DNA of 64,000 bases, from contig JAQVCV010000005.1 in NCBI GenBank assembly GCA_028689615.1, forward strand, positions 48,415-112,414, read 5' to 3'. Under the pieces are notes generated by a model. That model saw only the letters and a program-made list of their open reading frames with translations, was not told the DNA's origin and made no database searches. The translations under genes and the position numbers were made by a program. This document shows, in pieces, positions 6,219 to 14,967 of the stretch. The first letter of the stretch is position 1, and each line of letters begins with the position of its first letter. Source of the stretch: Bacteroidales bacterium (lineage in GTDB: Bacteria; Bacteroidota; Bacteroidia; Bacteroidales; TTA-H9).

Positions 6219-8012
6219 ATGGCTAAGTACAACCAACACCTTTTGGTGTGTGGCGGAACAGGATGCCGTGCATCGCAAAGCGATGCCATAGTGGAGAGTC
6301 TGAACCGAGCATTGACGGAGCGTGGACTTGAAAACGAGGCAAAAGTAGTGATGACCGGGTGTTTTGGTTTCTGTGAAAAAGGGCCCATCGTGAAAGTGTT
6401 GCCCGACAATACTTTTTACACACAGGTGACCCCTGCTGACTGCGACGAGATCGTGGCAGAACACATTTTCAAAGGACGTAAAGTGAACCGGTTGCTCTAC
6501 ACCGATCCTGAAAATCAAGAGCATGTAAGTGATTCCAAACATATGGGTTTCTACCGCAAACAAATCCGTATTGCTCTGAGGAACTGTGGTTTTATTGATC
6601 CAGAGAACATTGAAGAGTATATTGCCCGCGACGGGTATGCAGCCCTTGGAAAAGTTTTGTTGGAAATGACACCCGAACAGGTTCTCGACGATCTGATCAA
6701 GTCGGGATTGCGCGGTCGTGGTGGCGGTGGTTTCCCCACAGGGCTCAAGTGGCAACTCACCCGCAAGGTACAAGCCGATCAAAAGTATGTGGTTTGTAAT
6801 GCCGACGAAGGCGATCCCGGTGCTTTCATGGATCGTTCGATACTTGAAGGCGATCCACACAGTGTGCTCGAAGCAATGGCAATCAACGGTTTCTGCACAG
6901 GAGCAACCAAAGGTTTGATTTACATCAGAGCCGAGTACCCATTGGCTATCAATCGTTTGAAAATTGCCTTAAAACAAGCCCGTGAATTTGGCCTGCTTGG
7001 CGAAAACATTCTTGGTTCCGATTTCAGTTTCGACATCGAATTGCGTTACGGAGCCGGTGCTTTCGTGTGTGGTGAGGAAACCGCGCTGATTCATTCCATG
7101 GAAGGGATGCGCGGCGAACCAACCTTCAAACCGCCATTTCCATCCGAGAGTGGTTACATGGGCAAGCCAACCAACGTGAACAACGTGGAGACCTATGCCA
7201 ACATTCCCGTAATCATCCTGAAAGGACATGAGTGGTTTGCCTCGATTGGCACCGAGAAATCGAAAGGGACCAAAGTGTTTGCCCTGGCCGGGAAGATCAA
7301 CAACGTAGGCTTGATTGAAGTCCCCATGGGAACCACCCTTCGCGAGGTGATTTACGAGATTGGTGGTGGTATTAAAGATGGCAAGCAATTTAAAGCCGTT
7401 CAAACAGGTGGACCTTCGGGTGGATGTTTGACAGCCAAACATCTTGACACTCCGATTGATTACGACAACCTGATTGCTGCCGGCTCGATGATGGGTTCGG
7501 GAGGAATGATTGTGATGGATGAAGACGACTGCATGGTTGCCATTGCCAAATTCTATCTGGAATTTACGGTGGAAGAATCTTGCGGAAAATGCTCACCCTG
7601 CCGTATTGGTAACAAACGCTTGCATGAAATTCTCGAGAAAATCACCAAAGGTGAAGGCACTATGGAAGATCTGGAGAACCTGCGCAATTTGAGTCAGGTT
7701 ATTAAAGACACAGCCCTGTGTGGTCTGGGTCAGACCTCGCCCAACCCTGTGTTATCGACCCTCGACAACTTCTGGGAAGAATACCTGGAGCACGTTACCG
7801 AGAAGAAATGCCGCGCCGGTGTTTGCAAACACATGCTGCGTTATGTAATTGAACCTGATGCCTGCGTTGGTTGTACAGCTTGTGCACGCAATTGCCCGGT
7901 GAACGCTATCAGCGGCGAAAGGAAAAAGGCGCATGAAATCAACCAGGAAATCTGCATCAAGTGTGGTGCTTGCGTTGAGAAATGTAAATTCAATGCCATT
8001 TTCGTCAGGTAA
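6219..8012 (+). CDS. hydB: Electron-bifurcating [FeFe] hydrogenase subunit beta (NADH-binding)
   Basis: 597 residues, normal for HydB of trimeric bifurcating hydrogenases. Domains in order: thioredoxin-like [2Fe-2S] domain (C11, C16, C48, C52 in CGGTGC and TGCFGFC); NuoF core with GLRGRGGGGFPTGLKW (FMN/NADH), CNADEGDPGAF and GAFVCGEETAL; N3-type [4Fe-4S] motif ESCGKCSPCRIG with a distal Cys in CGLGQ; and two C-terminal [4Fe-4S] ferredoxin motifs (CVGCTACARNCP and CIKCGACVEKC). The flavin is the proposed bifurcation site, coupling NADH and reduced ferredoxin to H2 formation in the cytoplasm. It lies between the ferredoxin-like gene and hydA. Confidence 0.96.
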   Translation: MAKYNQHLLVCGGTGCRASQSDAIVESLNRALTERGLENEAKVVMTGCFGFCEKGPIVKVLPDNTFYTQVTPADCDEIVAEHIFKGRKVNRLLYTDPENQEHVSDSKHMGFYRKQIRIALRNCGFIDPENIEEYIARDGYAALGKVLLEMTPEQVLDDLIKSGLRGRGGGGFPTGLKWQLTRKVQADQKYVVCNADEGDPGAFMDRSILEGDPHSVLEAMAINGFCTGATKGLIYIRAEYPLAINRLKIALKQAREFGLLGENILGSDFSFDIELRYGAGAFVCGEETALIHSMEGMRGEPTFKPPFPSESGYMGKPTNVNNVETYANIPVIILKGHEWFASIGTEKSKGTKVFALAGKINNVGLIEVPMGTTLREVIYEIGGGIKDGKQFKAVQTGGPSGGCLTAKHLDTPIDYDNLIAAGSMMGSGGMIVMDEDDCMVAIAKFYLEFTVEESCGKCSPCRIGNKRLHEILEKITKGEGTMEDLENLRNLSQVIKDTALCGLGQTSPNPVLSTLDNFWEEYLEHVTEKKCRAGVCKHMLRYVIEPDACVGCTACARNCPVNAISGERKKAHEINQEICIKCGACVEKCKFNAIFVR

Positions 8013-8060
8013 GAATGCTATCATGATGATTTTATCACATCAAAATTAAATTGCAGAGAA

Positions 8061-9830
8061 ATGGAACTCATTAAATTAACCATAGATAAAAGAAGTGTTG
8101 AAGTAGAAAAAGGTACCACCATTTTGCAGGCCGCCCGTCAAATTGGTATCGACATCCCCACGTTATGCTACTTCTCGCTGGGCGACATGAAGATAGAAAA
8201 CAAACCAGGTGGGTGTCGTATTTGCGTGGTTGAAGTGGAAGGCCGTCGCAACCTGGCTCCTGCCTGTGCCACCGAGTGTATGGCAGGAATGGTGGTTCGC
8301 ACCAACACCATACGCGTGCTGAATGCCCGTCGTACAGTGCTGGAACTCATACTTTCGGATCACCCGTTCGACTGCCTGGTGTGCGCTAAGTCGGGGAACT
8401 GCGAACTTCAGGATTTGGCTCACAAATTTGGCGTACGCGAAATTCCATATAAAGGCGAACAGAGCACTTACAGGAAAGACACCTCACCCTCCATCATTCG
8501 TGATGTTGACAAGTGCGTGATGTGCCGTAGGTGTGAGATGATGTGCAACGATGTGCAATCGGTTGGCGCTCTTTCAGCCGTCAATCGTGGATTCCAATCG
8601 GTGGTGGCTCCGGCCTTTGAAATGAACCTCGACAAATCTGTTTGTACATACTGCGGCCAGTGTGTTGCCGTTTGCCCAACCGGAGCCCTTACCGAGGTGG
8701 ATCACACCCGTCAGATCATAGCAGCTCTGGCCGATCCCAACAAAACTGTTGTAGTTCAGACTGCTCCTGCAGTTCGCGCAGCCCTTGGCGAAGAATTTGG
8801 CATGGAGCCGGGCACCCTGGTAACCGGGAAAATGGTGACAGCCCTTCGCGAGATTGGCTTTGACTACGTGTTTGACACCGACTTTGCCGCCGACCTCACC
8901 ATCATGGAGGAAGGAACCGAGTTGCTGGGTCGTTTGGGTAAATTCCTCGCTGGCGACAAAGAGGTAAAACTCCCCATCCTCACCTCATGCTGCCCTGCCT
9001 GGGTAAACTTCTTTGAGCACAATTTCCCTGAACTTAAAGATGTTCCGTCCACTTCGCGCAGTCCCCAGCAGATGTTTGGTGCCATCGCCAAAACCTACTT
9101 CGCCGATAAGATTGGAGTAAACCGTAAAGAGCTTGTAGTTGTTTCGGTGATGCCCTGTCTGGCGAAGAAATACGAATGCAGCCGCGATGAATTCAAACAT
9201 GACAACAATCCCGATGTCGATTTCAGCATCTCGACTCGCGAACTTGCTGCCCTTATCAAACAAGCCAACATTGACCTGGTGACCCTTCCTGAAGAAGATT
9301 TTGACAACCCGATGGGAGAATCAACCGGAGCTTCAGTAATCTTCGGAACTACAGGTGGTGTGATCGAAGCCGCAGTACGTACAGCCTACGAAGTTCACAC
9401 AGGCAAAAAACTGGAGAAAGTTGACTTTGAAGAACTCAGAGGTCTAGAAGGAATTCGTCATGCAGAAGTTGACTTTGACGGACTGAAACTCAACATTGGA
9501 ATTGCACACGGTTTGGGCAATGCTCGTCAGTTGCTCAACGATGTTCGCGATGGCAAATCGGAGTTTCATGCAATTGAGATCATGGCCTGCCCGGGTGGTT
9601 GTATAGGTGGTGGTGGTCAGCCGCTGCACCACGGCAATTCCACGATACTGAAAGCCCGTCAGATGGCTCTGTATCGCGAAGATGCCGGCAAACCTATCCG
9701 CAAATCGCACGAGAACCCCTTCATCGTTAAGCTCTACGAAGAATTCTTAGGGAAACCCATGAGCGAAAAATCGCATCATTTGTTGCACACACACTATTTC
9801 GACAAGAGTACCAAAATTGTTGTTGAATAG
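8061..9830 (+). CDS. hydA: Electron-bifurcating [FeFe] hydrogenase catalytic subunit alpha
   Basis: 589 residues with the M3-type layout: N-terminal [2Fe-2S] domain (C36, C52, C55, C69), the His-ligated [4Fe-4S] motif H101-x3-C105-x2-C108-x5-C114, two ferredoxin clusters (C152-C162 and C195-C205), then the H-cluster domain. All catalytic motifs are intact: TSCCPAW (C310 relay and C311 ligand), MPCLAKK (C366), and MACPGGCIGGGGQP (C510, C514). The C-terminal small-subunit-like tail (ENPFIVKLYEEFLGKP) is present. It is thus expected to be catalytically active in H2 production or uptake. It lies 48 nt after hydB and 47 nt before hydC. The HydE/F/G maturases are not in this window. Confidence 0.97.
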   Translation: MELIKLTIDKRSVEVEKGTTILQAARQIGIDIPTLCYFSLGDMKIENKPGGCRICVVEVEGRRNLAPACATECMAGMVVRTNTIRVLNARRTVLELILSDHPFDCLVCAKSGNCELQDLAHKFGVREIPYKGEQSTYRKDTSPSIIRDVDKCVMCRRCEMMCNDVQSVGALSAVNRGFQSVVAPAFEMNLDKSVCTYCGQCVAVCPTGALTEVDHTRQIIAALADPNKTVVVQTAPAVRAALGEEFGMEPGTLVTGKMVTALREIGFDYVFDTDFAADLTIMEEGTELLGRLGKFLAGDKEVKLPILTSCCPAWVNFFEHNFPELKDVPSTSRSPQQMFGAIAKTYFADKIGVNRKELVVVSVMPCLAKKYECSRDEFKHDNNPDVDFSISTRELAALIKQANIDLVTLPEEDFDNPMGESTGASVIFGTTGGVIEAAVRTAYEVHTGKKLEKVDFEELRGLEGIRHAEVDFDGLKLNIGIAHGLGNARQLLNDVRDGKSEFHAIEIMACPGGCIGGGGQPLHHGNSTILKARQMALYREDAGKPIRKSHENPFIVKLYEEFLGKPMSEKSHHLLHTHYFDKSTKIVVE

Positions 9831-9877
9831 TTGGTAAGTTCATCAAAGGTTTGAGAATCATAAAAAATTGAATTACA

Positions 9878-10357
9878 ATGGCTGAAATTAAATTGCCCGA
9901 AAATAAGCTCAACCAGCTGAAAGAGGTAGCCAAATCGTTCAACAACGATGGTGGCGAATTGATTAACGTGCTGCACAAAGCTCAGGAAATTTTTGGATAC
10001 CTGCCCGCCGAAGTGCAGGAGGTGGTTGCCAAAGAACTGAATGTTTCGGTAGCACATGTTTATGGTGTGGTTTCGTTTTATTCGTTCTTCACCATGACTC
10101 CCAAAGGGAAGCACCCCATCTCGATCTGCCTCGGAACTGCCTGCTATGTGCGTGGTGCTGAGAAAGTTCTGGATGAATTCCGCAAATTGCTCAAAATCCA
10201 GGTTGGCGAAACCACTCCCGATGGAAAATTCTCGCTGTCGGGACTCAGATGCGTGGGAGCCTGCGGCCTGGCCCCGGTTGTTACAATCGGTGAAAAGGTT
10301 TACGGACGCGTTGCTCCCGATGGAGTGAAAGAGATACTTGCCGAATACAAAGACTAA
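9878..10357 (+). CDS. hydC: Electron-bifurcating [FeFe] hydrogenase subunit gamma (NuoE-like)
   Basis: 159 residues. The [2Fe-2S] ligands are C84 and C89 in CLGTAC and C125 and C129 in CVGAC. The helical N-terminus (VYGVVSFYSFF) is that of NuoE/HydC. It completes the HydABC trimer. It is a paralogue of the protein at 752; both share the VGETTPD-KF segment between the two Cys pairs. It is the last gene of the operon and is followed by a terminator. Confidence 0.95.
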   Translation: MAEIKLPENKLNQLKEVAKSFNNDGGELINVLHKAQEIFGYLPAEVQEVVAKELNVSVAHVYGVVSFYSFFTMTPKGKHPISICLGTACYVRGAEKVLDEFRKLLKIQVGETTPDGKFSLSGLRCVGACGLAPVVTIGEKVYGRVAPDGVKEILAEYKD

Positions 10358-10378
10358 GTACAACTCTTGTTTTATTAA

Positions 10379-10407
10379 AAGCCGATCTTGATGGTCGGCT
10401 TTTTTTC
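10379..10407 (+). terminator. Terminator of the hydrogenase operon
   Basis: Stem AAGCCGA / TCGGCTT with a 9-nt loop, followed by a run of seven T, 22 nt after the hydC stop. Confidence 0.85.
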
Positions 10408-10453
10408 TGTCTTTTTCATAATTAGGTATTAAAATACTTATTAACTTCGCAAC

Positions 10454-11986
10454 ATGAAAAAGAACGCACCCGGCAACAAGAAGCGAATTGCCCGATGGCT
10501 TCACAAATGGCCTGCTGTGGTAGTTGCAGCAGCCATACTCCTTTTTGCAATTTCAGGGATCATACTCAACCACAGAAACCTGTTCAGCGAACTGGCGATA
10601 GACCGCTCGTTGCTGCCTCCAGGCTATCAGTATCAGAACTGGAACCTGGGTGCTTTGCGCGGAGCGCACCAACTAACCGACAGCACCCTGATGGTATATG
10701 GGAATGTTGGAATCTGGAAGATTAATCAGTCAACAGGTCGGTTCAGCAGCGCCAACAATGGGCTCCCATCCGGAATAGACGGGAGAAAGACCGAAATTGT
10801 GCTTGAAAACAGCAACAAAGTTTTGCTGGCCGGAACCTTTTCGGGTCTTTACAGATACGACACGACGCCAGCAAGTTGGATACCAGTAAAAATCCCGGGG
10901 AGAAGCCAAAGGGTTGTTGATTTAATGCAATTGGGTGATTCAACCTATGTTATGACCAGGTCGGAACTGTATGTCACAACAGATCTGCAGAATTTTTCCG
11001 AAGTTGTGCTAAAAACTCCCGAAGGGTACCAGCACAAGGAATCGCTTTTCACTACACTTTGGATGCTTCACAGTGGAGAACTGTTTGGAATAGTGGGTCA
11101 ATTATTCGCCGATTTACTGGGCATCGTATTCATAGTATTAGCCCTGACAGGAATTGCACTTTTCCTTTTTCCCCGCATTATAAAACGGAAGGTTAAGAGA
11201 GCCGGAGGTAGCAGTTCGCTGGTTCAACAATACAAGGCACACAGAAAGTGGCACAACAAAACAGGCTGGTATTCACTGATATTTTTGATAGTTATGACCA
11301 TGAGCGGGATGTTTCTAAGGCCACCACTCCTCATTCCAATCGCCCCAGTTGAAGTAGGTATCATACCTTTTACCACGCTCGATTCGCCAAACCCCTGGCG
11401 CGACAAGCTGAGGCGGATGGTTTACAACCAACAGTCGGGTAAAATACTCCTTTATACTTCCGATGGTTTTTACAACGTTTCGCCAACGCTTGACGGTAAT
11501 GTGAAGCAGGAACCGGTTCAACCACCTGTGAGTGTTATGGGTTGCAACGTGTTGTTGTCGCTAAACCCCGGTGTATTTTTGGTAGGGAGTTTCAGCGGGT
11601 TGTATTTGTGGATACCCACCAGCGGGATCGTGGTAGATGCCTTTACAAACCAACCTGTTGCAAGCAGAAATGGCGCACCCATTTCCGATAAAATGATACA
11701 GGGCCTCGTTAAATGGAACAACCATACATTGATACTTGATTACAGGGCAGGAATAATTGACAATGTGAATGATAAGCCATTCCCCTCCATGCCCGGTGTG
11801 GTAGAAGAAGCCTCACCCATGTCGCTGTGGAATGCAGCCCTTGAGGTGCATACCGGAAGGATTTTCGAGCATTTGCTGGGTCCATTCTACATTTTGTACA
11901 TCCCGTTGATGGGACTTACGACCCTGGCGGTTCTCGTAAGCGGCTTTGTGCTGTTGCTTAGGAGGCGGAGGAAAGAAAAGAGTTAA
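10454..11986 (+). CDS. PepSY-associated transmembrane protein
   Basis: 510 residues with four clear membrane segments: about 17-38 (WPAVVVAAAILLFAISGIIL), 217-240, 271-292 and 478-503, the last followed by a basic tail RRRRKEK. The arrangement of a His-rich junction (HKWPAVV... ILNHRN and HRKWHNKTGWYS) is that of PepSY_TM proteins, related to FoxB/PiuB-type proteins linked to siderophore or haem iron reduction. The periplasmic parts contain repeated beta-propeller-like segments (SGLYRYD, SGLYLWIP), which may bind a partner. It is a single gene after the hydrogenase terminator. The exact substrate is not known. Confidence 0.75.
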   Translation: MKKNAPGNKKRIARWLHKWPAVVVAAAILLFAISGIILNHRNLFSELAIDRSLLPPGYQYQNWNLGALRGAHQLTDSTLMVYGNVGIWKINQSTGRFSSANNGLPSGIDGRKTEIVLENSNKVLLAGTFSGLYRYDTTPASWIPVKIPGRSQRVVDLMQLGDSTYVMTRSELYVTTDLQNFSEVVLKTPEGYQHKESLFTTLWMLHSGELFGIVGQLFADLLGIVFIVLALTGIALFLFPRIIKRKVKRAGGSSSLVQQYKAHRKWHNKTGWYSLIFLIVMTMSGMFLRPPLLIPIAPVEVGIIPFTTLDSPNPWRDKLRRMVYNQQSGKILLYTSDGFYNVSPTLDGNVKQEPVQPPVSVMGCNVLLSLNPGVFLVGSFSGLYLWIPTSGIVVDAFTNQPVASRNGAPISDKMIQGLVKWNNHTLILDYRAGIIDNVNDKPFPSMPGVVEEASPMSLWNAALEVHTGRIFEHLLGPFYILYIPLMGLTTLAVLVSGFVLLLRRRRKEKS

Positions 11987-12654
11987 ATCACAACGTTAGC
12001 GACGTCAGACATCGCCACGTCACTTGTTTTCCGAACATCAATCATCGTTCGGGTTGTTTCGAGCAGAAGGCGATCGGAAGCTACAAAACAAGTGGCAGTG
12101 AGTTTAAAGGGATGCTGTTCGAGGTGAAGAATTTCTTGATCACGGTTTTGAAGCTTAACCGGAAAGCCCGTGGTTGTAGGTATTTCAATATTTTTAGATT
12201 TGAGCACCAAATCCATGAATTGTTTTTGCTGCTCATCAGAACCATTATAAACACTAAACTCGCTCAAAATAAACAATTTATCGACAAAGATATAAACTGA
12301 TTTATACATCAAAGAACCCGAGTTACCTCGATAACCAGCTGCCATGAGTGGTACTCCCCTCTCGAAACAGGCATTAAATAGCAGGGGTTTGCCATAAACT
12401 TTAACAAATTGACTAAAAGTTGAACCAAAAGGTATTTTATTTATATCCAACGATTTATCAATTTTAATCGGATTAGATTCGATGATTGAATCTATACTGT
12501 TAAAATGATCACTGAATCGATCATCGATAGCAGGCTTCACGGCAAAAGCCTGGCGATAATCATTGGTTCGGAGTTTGGAGTACAATTGATAATACTCAGG
12601 GCTGTAAAACCCCTTTTTAAGCAAAACACCAGTAAGCCGCAATGCCTTTATCAT
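11983..12654 (-). CDS. Conserved-type hypothetical protein
   Basis: The frame is open from 12720, but the stretch before the Met at 12654 is Cys/Phe-rich and looks untranslated, so the start MIKALRLTGVLLKKGF is preferred (223 aa). No family is recognised. It is a soluble protein with alternating strands and no signal peptide or membrane segment. Its stop overlaps the stop of the convergent PepSY gene by 3-4 nt. The DNA is more AT-rich than the hydrogenase region. The coding call rests on frame length and absence of a competing frame. Confidence 0.6.
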   Translation of the reverse strand: MIKALRLTGVLLKKGFYSPEYYQLYSKLRTNDYRQAFAVKPAIDDRFSDHFNSIDSIIESNPIKIDKSLDINKIPFGSTFSQFVKVYGKPLLFNACFERGVPLMAAGYRGNSGSLMYKSVYIFVDKLFILSEFSVYNGSDEQQKQFMDLVLKSKNIEIPTTTGFPVKLQNRDQEILHLEQHPFKLTATCFVASDRLLLETTRTMIDVRKTSDVAMSDVANVVI

Positions 12655-12720
12655 ACAGCAGAAATTTGAAGAGATAACCTTTGAACTGAGATTGCAAAGG
12701 AAAGGAAAAAATTGCAACAA

Positions 12721-12977
12721 CTCAAATGTTTCAAATATGATAAGAGCACTACTGACACATAAGCCCCGAATACCACAATATCAATTGATTTCATTTATAC
12801 GGAGTAGTTATGATGGCGCAAAAGCATCTTTGCCCGCCATGCCCTTGCGGGCAATCAAAACACACAGAACTTATTTAGCCTTACAATTTATGGAGGGAAG
12901 GCCAGTGCATTGTTTATCATGCAGGTAACTCTGATAAGAGGGGTACTGAATAAAACCTGAATCTGAAAAGTGATTGG
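12721..12977. other. Gene-free stretch upstream of the hypothetical gene
   Basis: No convincing gene is seen. It holds a short hairpin, GCCCGC / GCGGGC (12832-12852), possibly a degraded repeat, and ends at the tRNA terminator. Confidence 0.5.
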
Positions 12978-13019
12978 GGAAAAAGCACAAAACCCTTGCT
13001 GTTTAAACAGCAAGGGTTT
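12978..13019 (-). terminator. Terminator of the tRNA operon
   Basis: Perfect 12-bp stem AAACCCTTGCTG / CAGCAAGGGTTT with a TTTAAA loop (12990-13019). On the minus strand it is followed by TTGTGCTTTTT. It lies five bases beyond the 3' end of tRNA-Pro. Confidence 0.8.
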
Positions 13020-13024
13020 GCTTG

Positions 13025-13100
13025 TCGGGGTGAATGGATTCGAACCATCGACCTCCTGGTCCCAAACCAGGCGCGCTAACCGGACTACGCTACACCCCGA
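13025..13100 (-). tRNA. tRNA-Pro (anticodon TGG)
   Basis: 76 nt. Acceptor stem TCGGGGT / ACCCCGA, anticodon arm CCTGG-TTTGGGA-CCAGG with anticodon TGG, and T-arm loop GTTCGAATC. No encoded CCA. Second gene of a two-tRNA transcript. Confidence 0.95.
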
Positions 13101-13144
13101 AAAGAAAATATCCCGTACGGCATCGGGATATTTCTATGTGGCTG

Positions 13145-13231
13145 CGGTGAGAGGGGGATTCGAACCCCCGGTACAGTTTCCCGTACGGCAGTTTAGCAAA
13201 CTGCTGGTTTCAGCCACTCACCCATCTCACC
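13145..13231 (-). tRNA. tRNA-Ser (anticodon GCT)
   Basis: 87 nt, a class II tRNA with a long variable arm (CCGTACGGGAAACTGTACCGG region). Acceptor stem GGTGAGA / TCTCACC with discriminator G, and anticodon arm GCAGT-TTGCTAA-ACTGC reading GCT. No encoded CCA. First gene of the tRNA transcript. Confidence 0.95.
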
Positions 13232-13300
13232 GGGAGTGTGAAAGAACTAGAACTTCCGATCATTCTAAGAACTTAGAAAGCACTGGTGCTTTCAGGGGTG

Positions 13301-13331
13301 CAAAGATAGAGGATTTTGAATTGCTGGCAAA
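13301..13331 (-). promoter_or_regulatory. Promoter of the tRNA-Ser/tRNA-Pro operon
   Basis: On the minus strand TTTG (13331-13328), a 19-nt spacer and TATCTTTG (13308-13301): both boxes match the consensus exactly. The leader contains a hairpin GAAAGCAC / GTGCTTTC (13276-13293), probably removed during processing. Confidence 0.75.
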
Positions 13332-13437
13332 TTTTTTTTTCATTGAGGGGAAGAAATCGGGTCTCAAAACAAAACCTATACCATTAAATAATTGTTGTTG
13401 TGTGCGATTTATTTGATTTTTTCGTTTGTAACAATCT

Positions 13438-14766
13438 ATGAAACGAATCTTGATTCCGCTGTCGGGCGTGGCCCTCCTCATCTTTGTTGTGCTGCTGTTG
13501 CCGCAACTGCGACCATCAAATGCCGGTCCGGCAGGGCTTTACGTGTTGCTTTTGCTCTTGGATGTGTACTTGTGGCTTTCGTTCAAGGAGACCCTAAAAA
13601 AGACCTCACGACCTGTTGCTGTTGTTCTGGGCTTTCTCTACTGGTTACCATCACTTTTAATGGGAGGAGCCGCTCTTGCTATGCTTGCAGAGCATTTCGG
13701 TTTTTGGAATCAGACTGTAAGAATATGGCTTTTCGCATTTGTTGGAATATCGTATGCTTCAAAAATTTTACCAGCTATTTTCCTTCTTCTTTCAGATTTT
13801 TTTCGGGTGATAAACTGGCTTTTTCTAAGAGCATTTACAAATAAAACCCAACCACGGCCTCAATGGCATCAACTTAACCGGAGCAGATTTCTAAGGTACA
13901 TCGGGCTGTTGGGTGGTGGACTGATTTTCAGCAGCATGCTTGCAGGGATGATCAGATGGGTTTACGACTTCAGAGTTCATAGGGTTAAAATACCACTCAA
14001 AGGGCTTGGGAAAGCGTTCAGGGGCTACAAGATTGTTCAGATAAGCGACCTTCACCTTGGAAGTTGGTCATCGACCGAACCACTCGACGAGGTTGTTGCA
14101 ATTATCAAGAGCTTAAAAGCCGACCTGGTAGTTTTTACGGGCGATTTGGTCAATTACCATACAGGCGAGACAAAACCCTTTGGCCCGATTCTCAAGAAGA
14201 TTAAACCGCCCGACGGGGTTTTGGCTGTGCTTGGGAACCACGATTATGGCAACTATGTTACATGGGAGTCAGACGATGCGAAGAGACAGAACATGGATGA
14301 TTTGTACTCTTTTTTTCAGGAAATTGGATGGCGGCTGCTAAACAACGAAACCCGGGTCATAAAAAGAAACGGGGATTCGCTGGCTGTTACAGGGGTAGAG
14401 AACTGGGGAGCAAATCCACGATTTCCAAAAAGAGGGGATCTTGAAAGCGCCATGAAAGGACTCGACGAGCAGATTGAAGCCAGGATACTCCTCTCGCACG
14501 ATCCTACCCATTGGCAACACATAGTCAGCCGGTCGTTTCCATCGATAGGGCTTACCCTGAGCGGGCATACCCATGGAATGCAAATGGGATACGAAGGCAA
14601 GAACTTCAGGTGGAGCCCGGCTCAGTATGTCTATCGCTATTGGGCCGGATTGTACAAACACTCTGATACCGGTCAATTCCTGTATGTCAACCGCGGGCTG
14701 GGTCATATTGGCTACCCTGGTCGAATAGGAATCAGACCTGAGATTACGCTCATAGAATTGGTTTGA
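13438..14766 (+). CDS. Membrane-anchored metallophosphoesterase (YkuE/YaeI-like)
   Basis: 442 residues. The N-terminal third has several hydrophobic segments (about residues 5-24, 28-45, 60-85, 95-125 and 150-180). The C-terminal catalytic domain carries the calcineurin-like metal motifs ISDLHLGSW (about 202-210), FTGDLVNY (about 237-244), LGNHDYG (about 264-270), LLSHDPTHW and SGHTHGMQ. This class is dimetal; YaeI and YkuE-like members act on lipid or phosphate esters, but the substrate here is not shown. It is preceded by the divergent tRNA operon. Confidence 0.88.
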   Translation: MKRILIPLSGVALLIFVVLLLPQLRPSNAGPAGLYVLLLLLDVYLWLSFKETLKKTSRPVAVVLGFLYWLPSLLMGGAALAMLAEHFGFWNQTVRIWLFAFVGISYASKILPAIFLLLSDFFRVINWLFLRAFTNKTQPRPQWHQLNRSRFLRYIGLLGGGLIFSSMLAGMIRWVYDFRVHRVKIPLKGLGKAFRGYKIVQISDLHLGSWSSTEPLDEVVAIIKSLKADLVVFTGDLVNYHTGETKPFGPILKKIKPPDGVLAVLGNHDYGNYVTWESDDAKRQNMDDLYSFFQEIGWRLLNNETRVIKRNGDSLAVTGVENWGANPRFPKRGDLESAMKGLDEQIEARILLSHDPTHWQHIVSRSFPSIGLTLSGHTHGMQMGYEGKNFRWSPAQYVYRYWAGLYKHSDTGQFLYVNRGLGHIGYPGRIGIRPEITLIELV

Positions 14767-14840
14767 TTGTTTGGTTTGTTTTGTTTGTTTTGTTTGTTTT
14801 GTTTGTTTGGTTTGTTTTGTTTGTTTGGTTTGTTTTGTTG
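14762..14840 (+). repeat. G/T-only simple repeat (TTTG-type)
   Basis: About 79 bp made of TTTG, TTTTG and TTTGG units starting at the stop of the phosphoesterase gene. It contains almost only G and T on this strand. It is followed by a C/T-rich stretch and short hairpins such as CCGATAGC-type elements up to about 14955. Confidence 0.85.
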
Positions 14841-14967
14841 GCCTCTCTCTCCCTTCCCCTGATAGCGATGGGGGCTATCGGAACCCTCTCCCTCTCTACT
14901 CCCCGTCTCCATATCCCGATCCGCGACGCCCCTTAGCGCTCCATTGCTATCCGGGACTTTCCTTTTG

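Noticed and set aside
5820..6860. Long minus-strand frame of 346 codons
   Set aside because: It is antisense to the ferredoxin-like gene and hydB, both of which have clear motifs; the frame is a by-product of their codon use.
9794..10504. Minus-strand frame of 236 codons over hydC
   Set aside because: Antisense to hydC and its terminator; no recognisable motif.
12970..13416. Open frame of 148 codons across the tRNA region, plus strand
   Set aside because: It is antisense to both tRNA genes and their promoter; the apparent protein matches only translated tRNA sequence.
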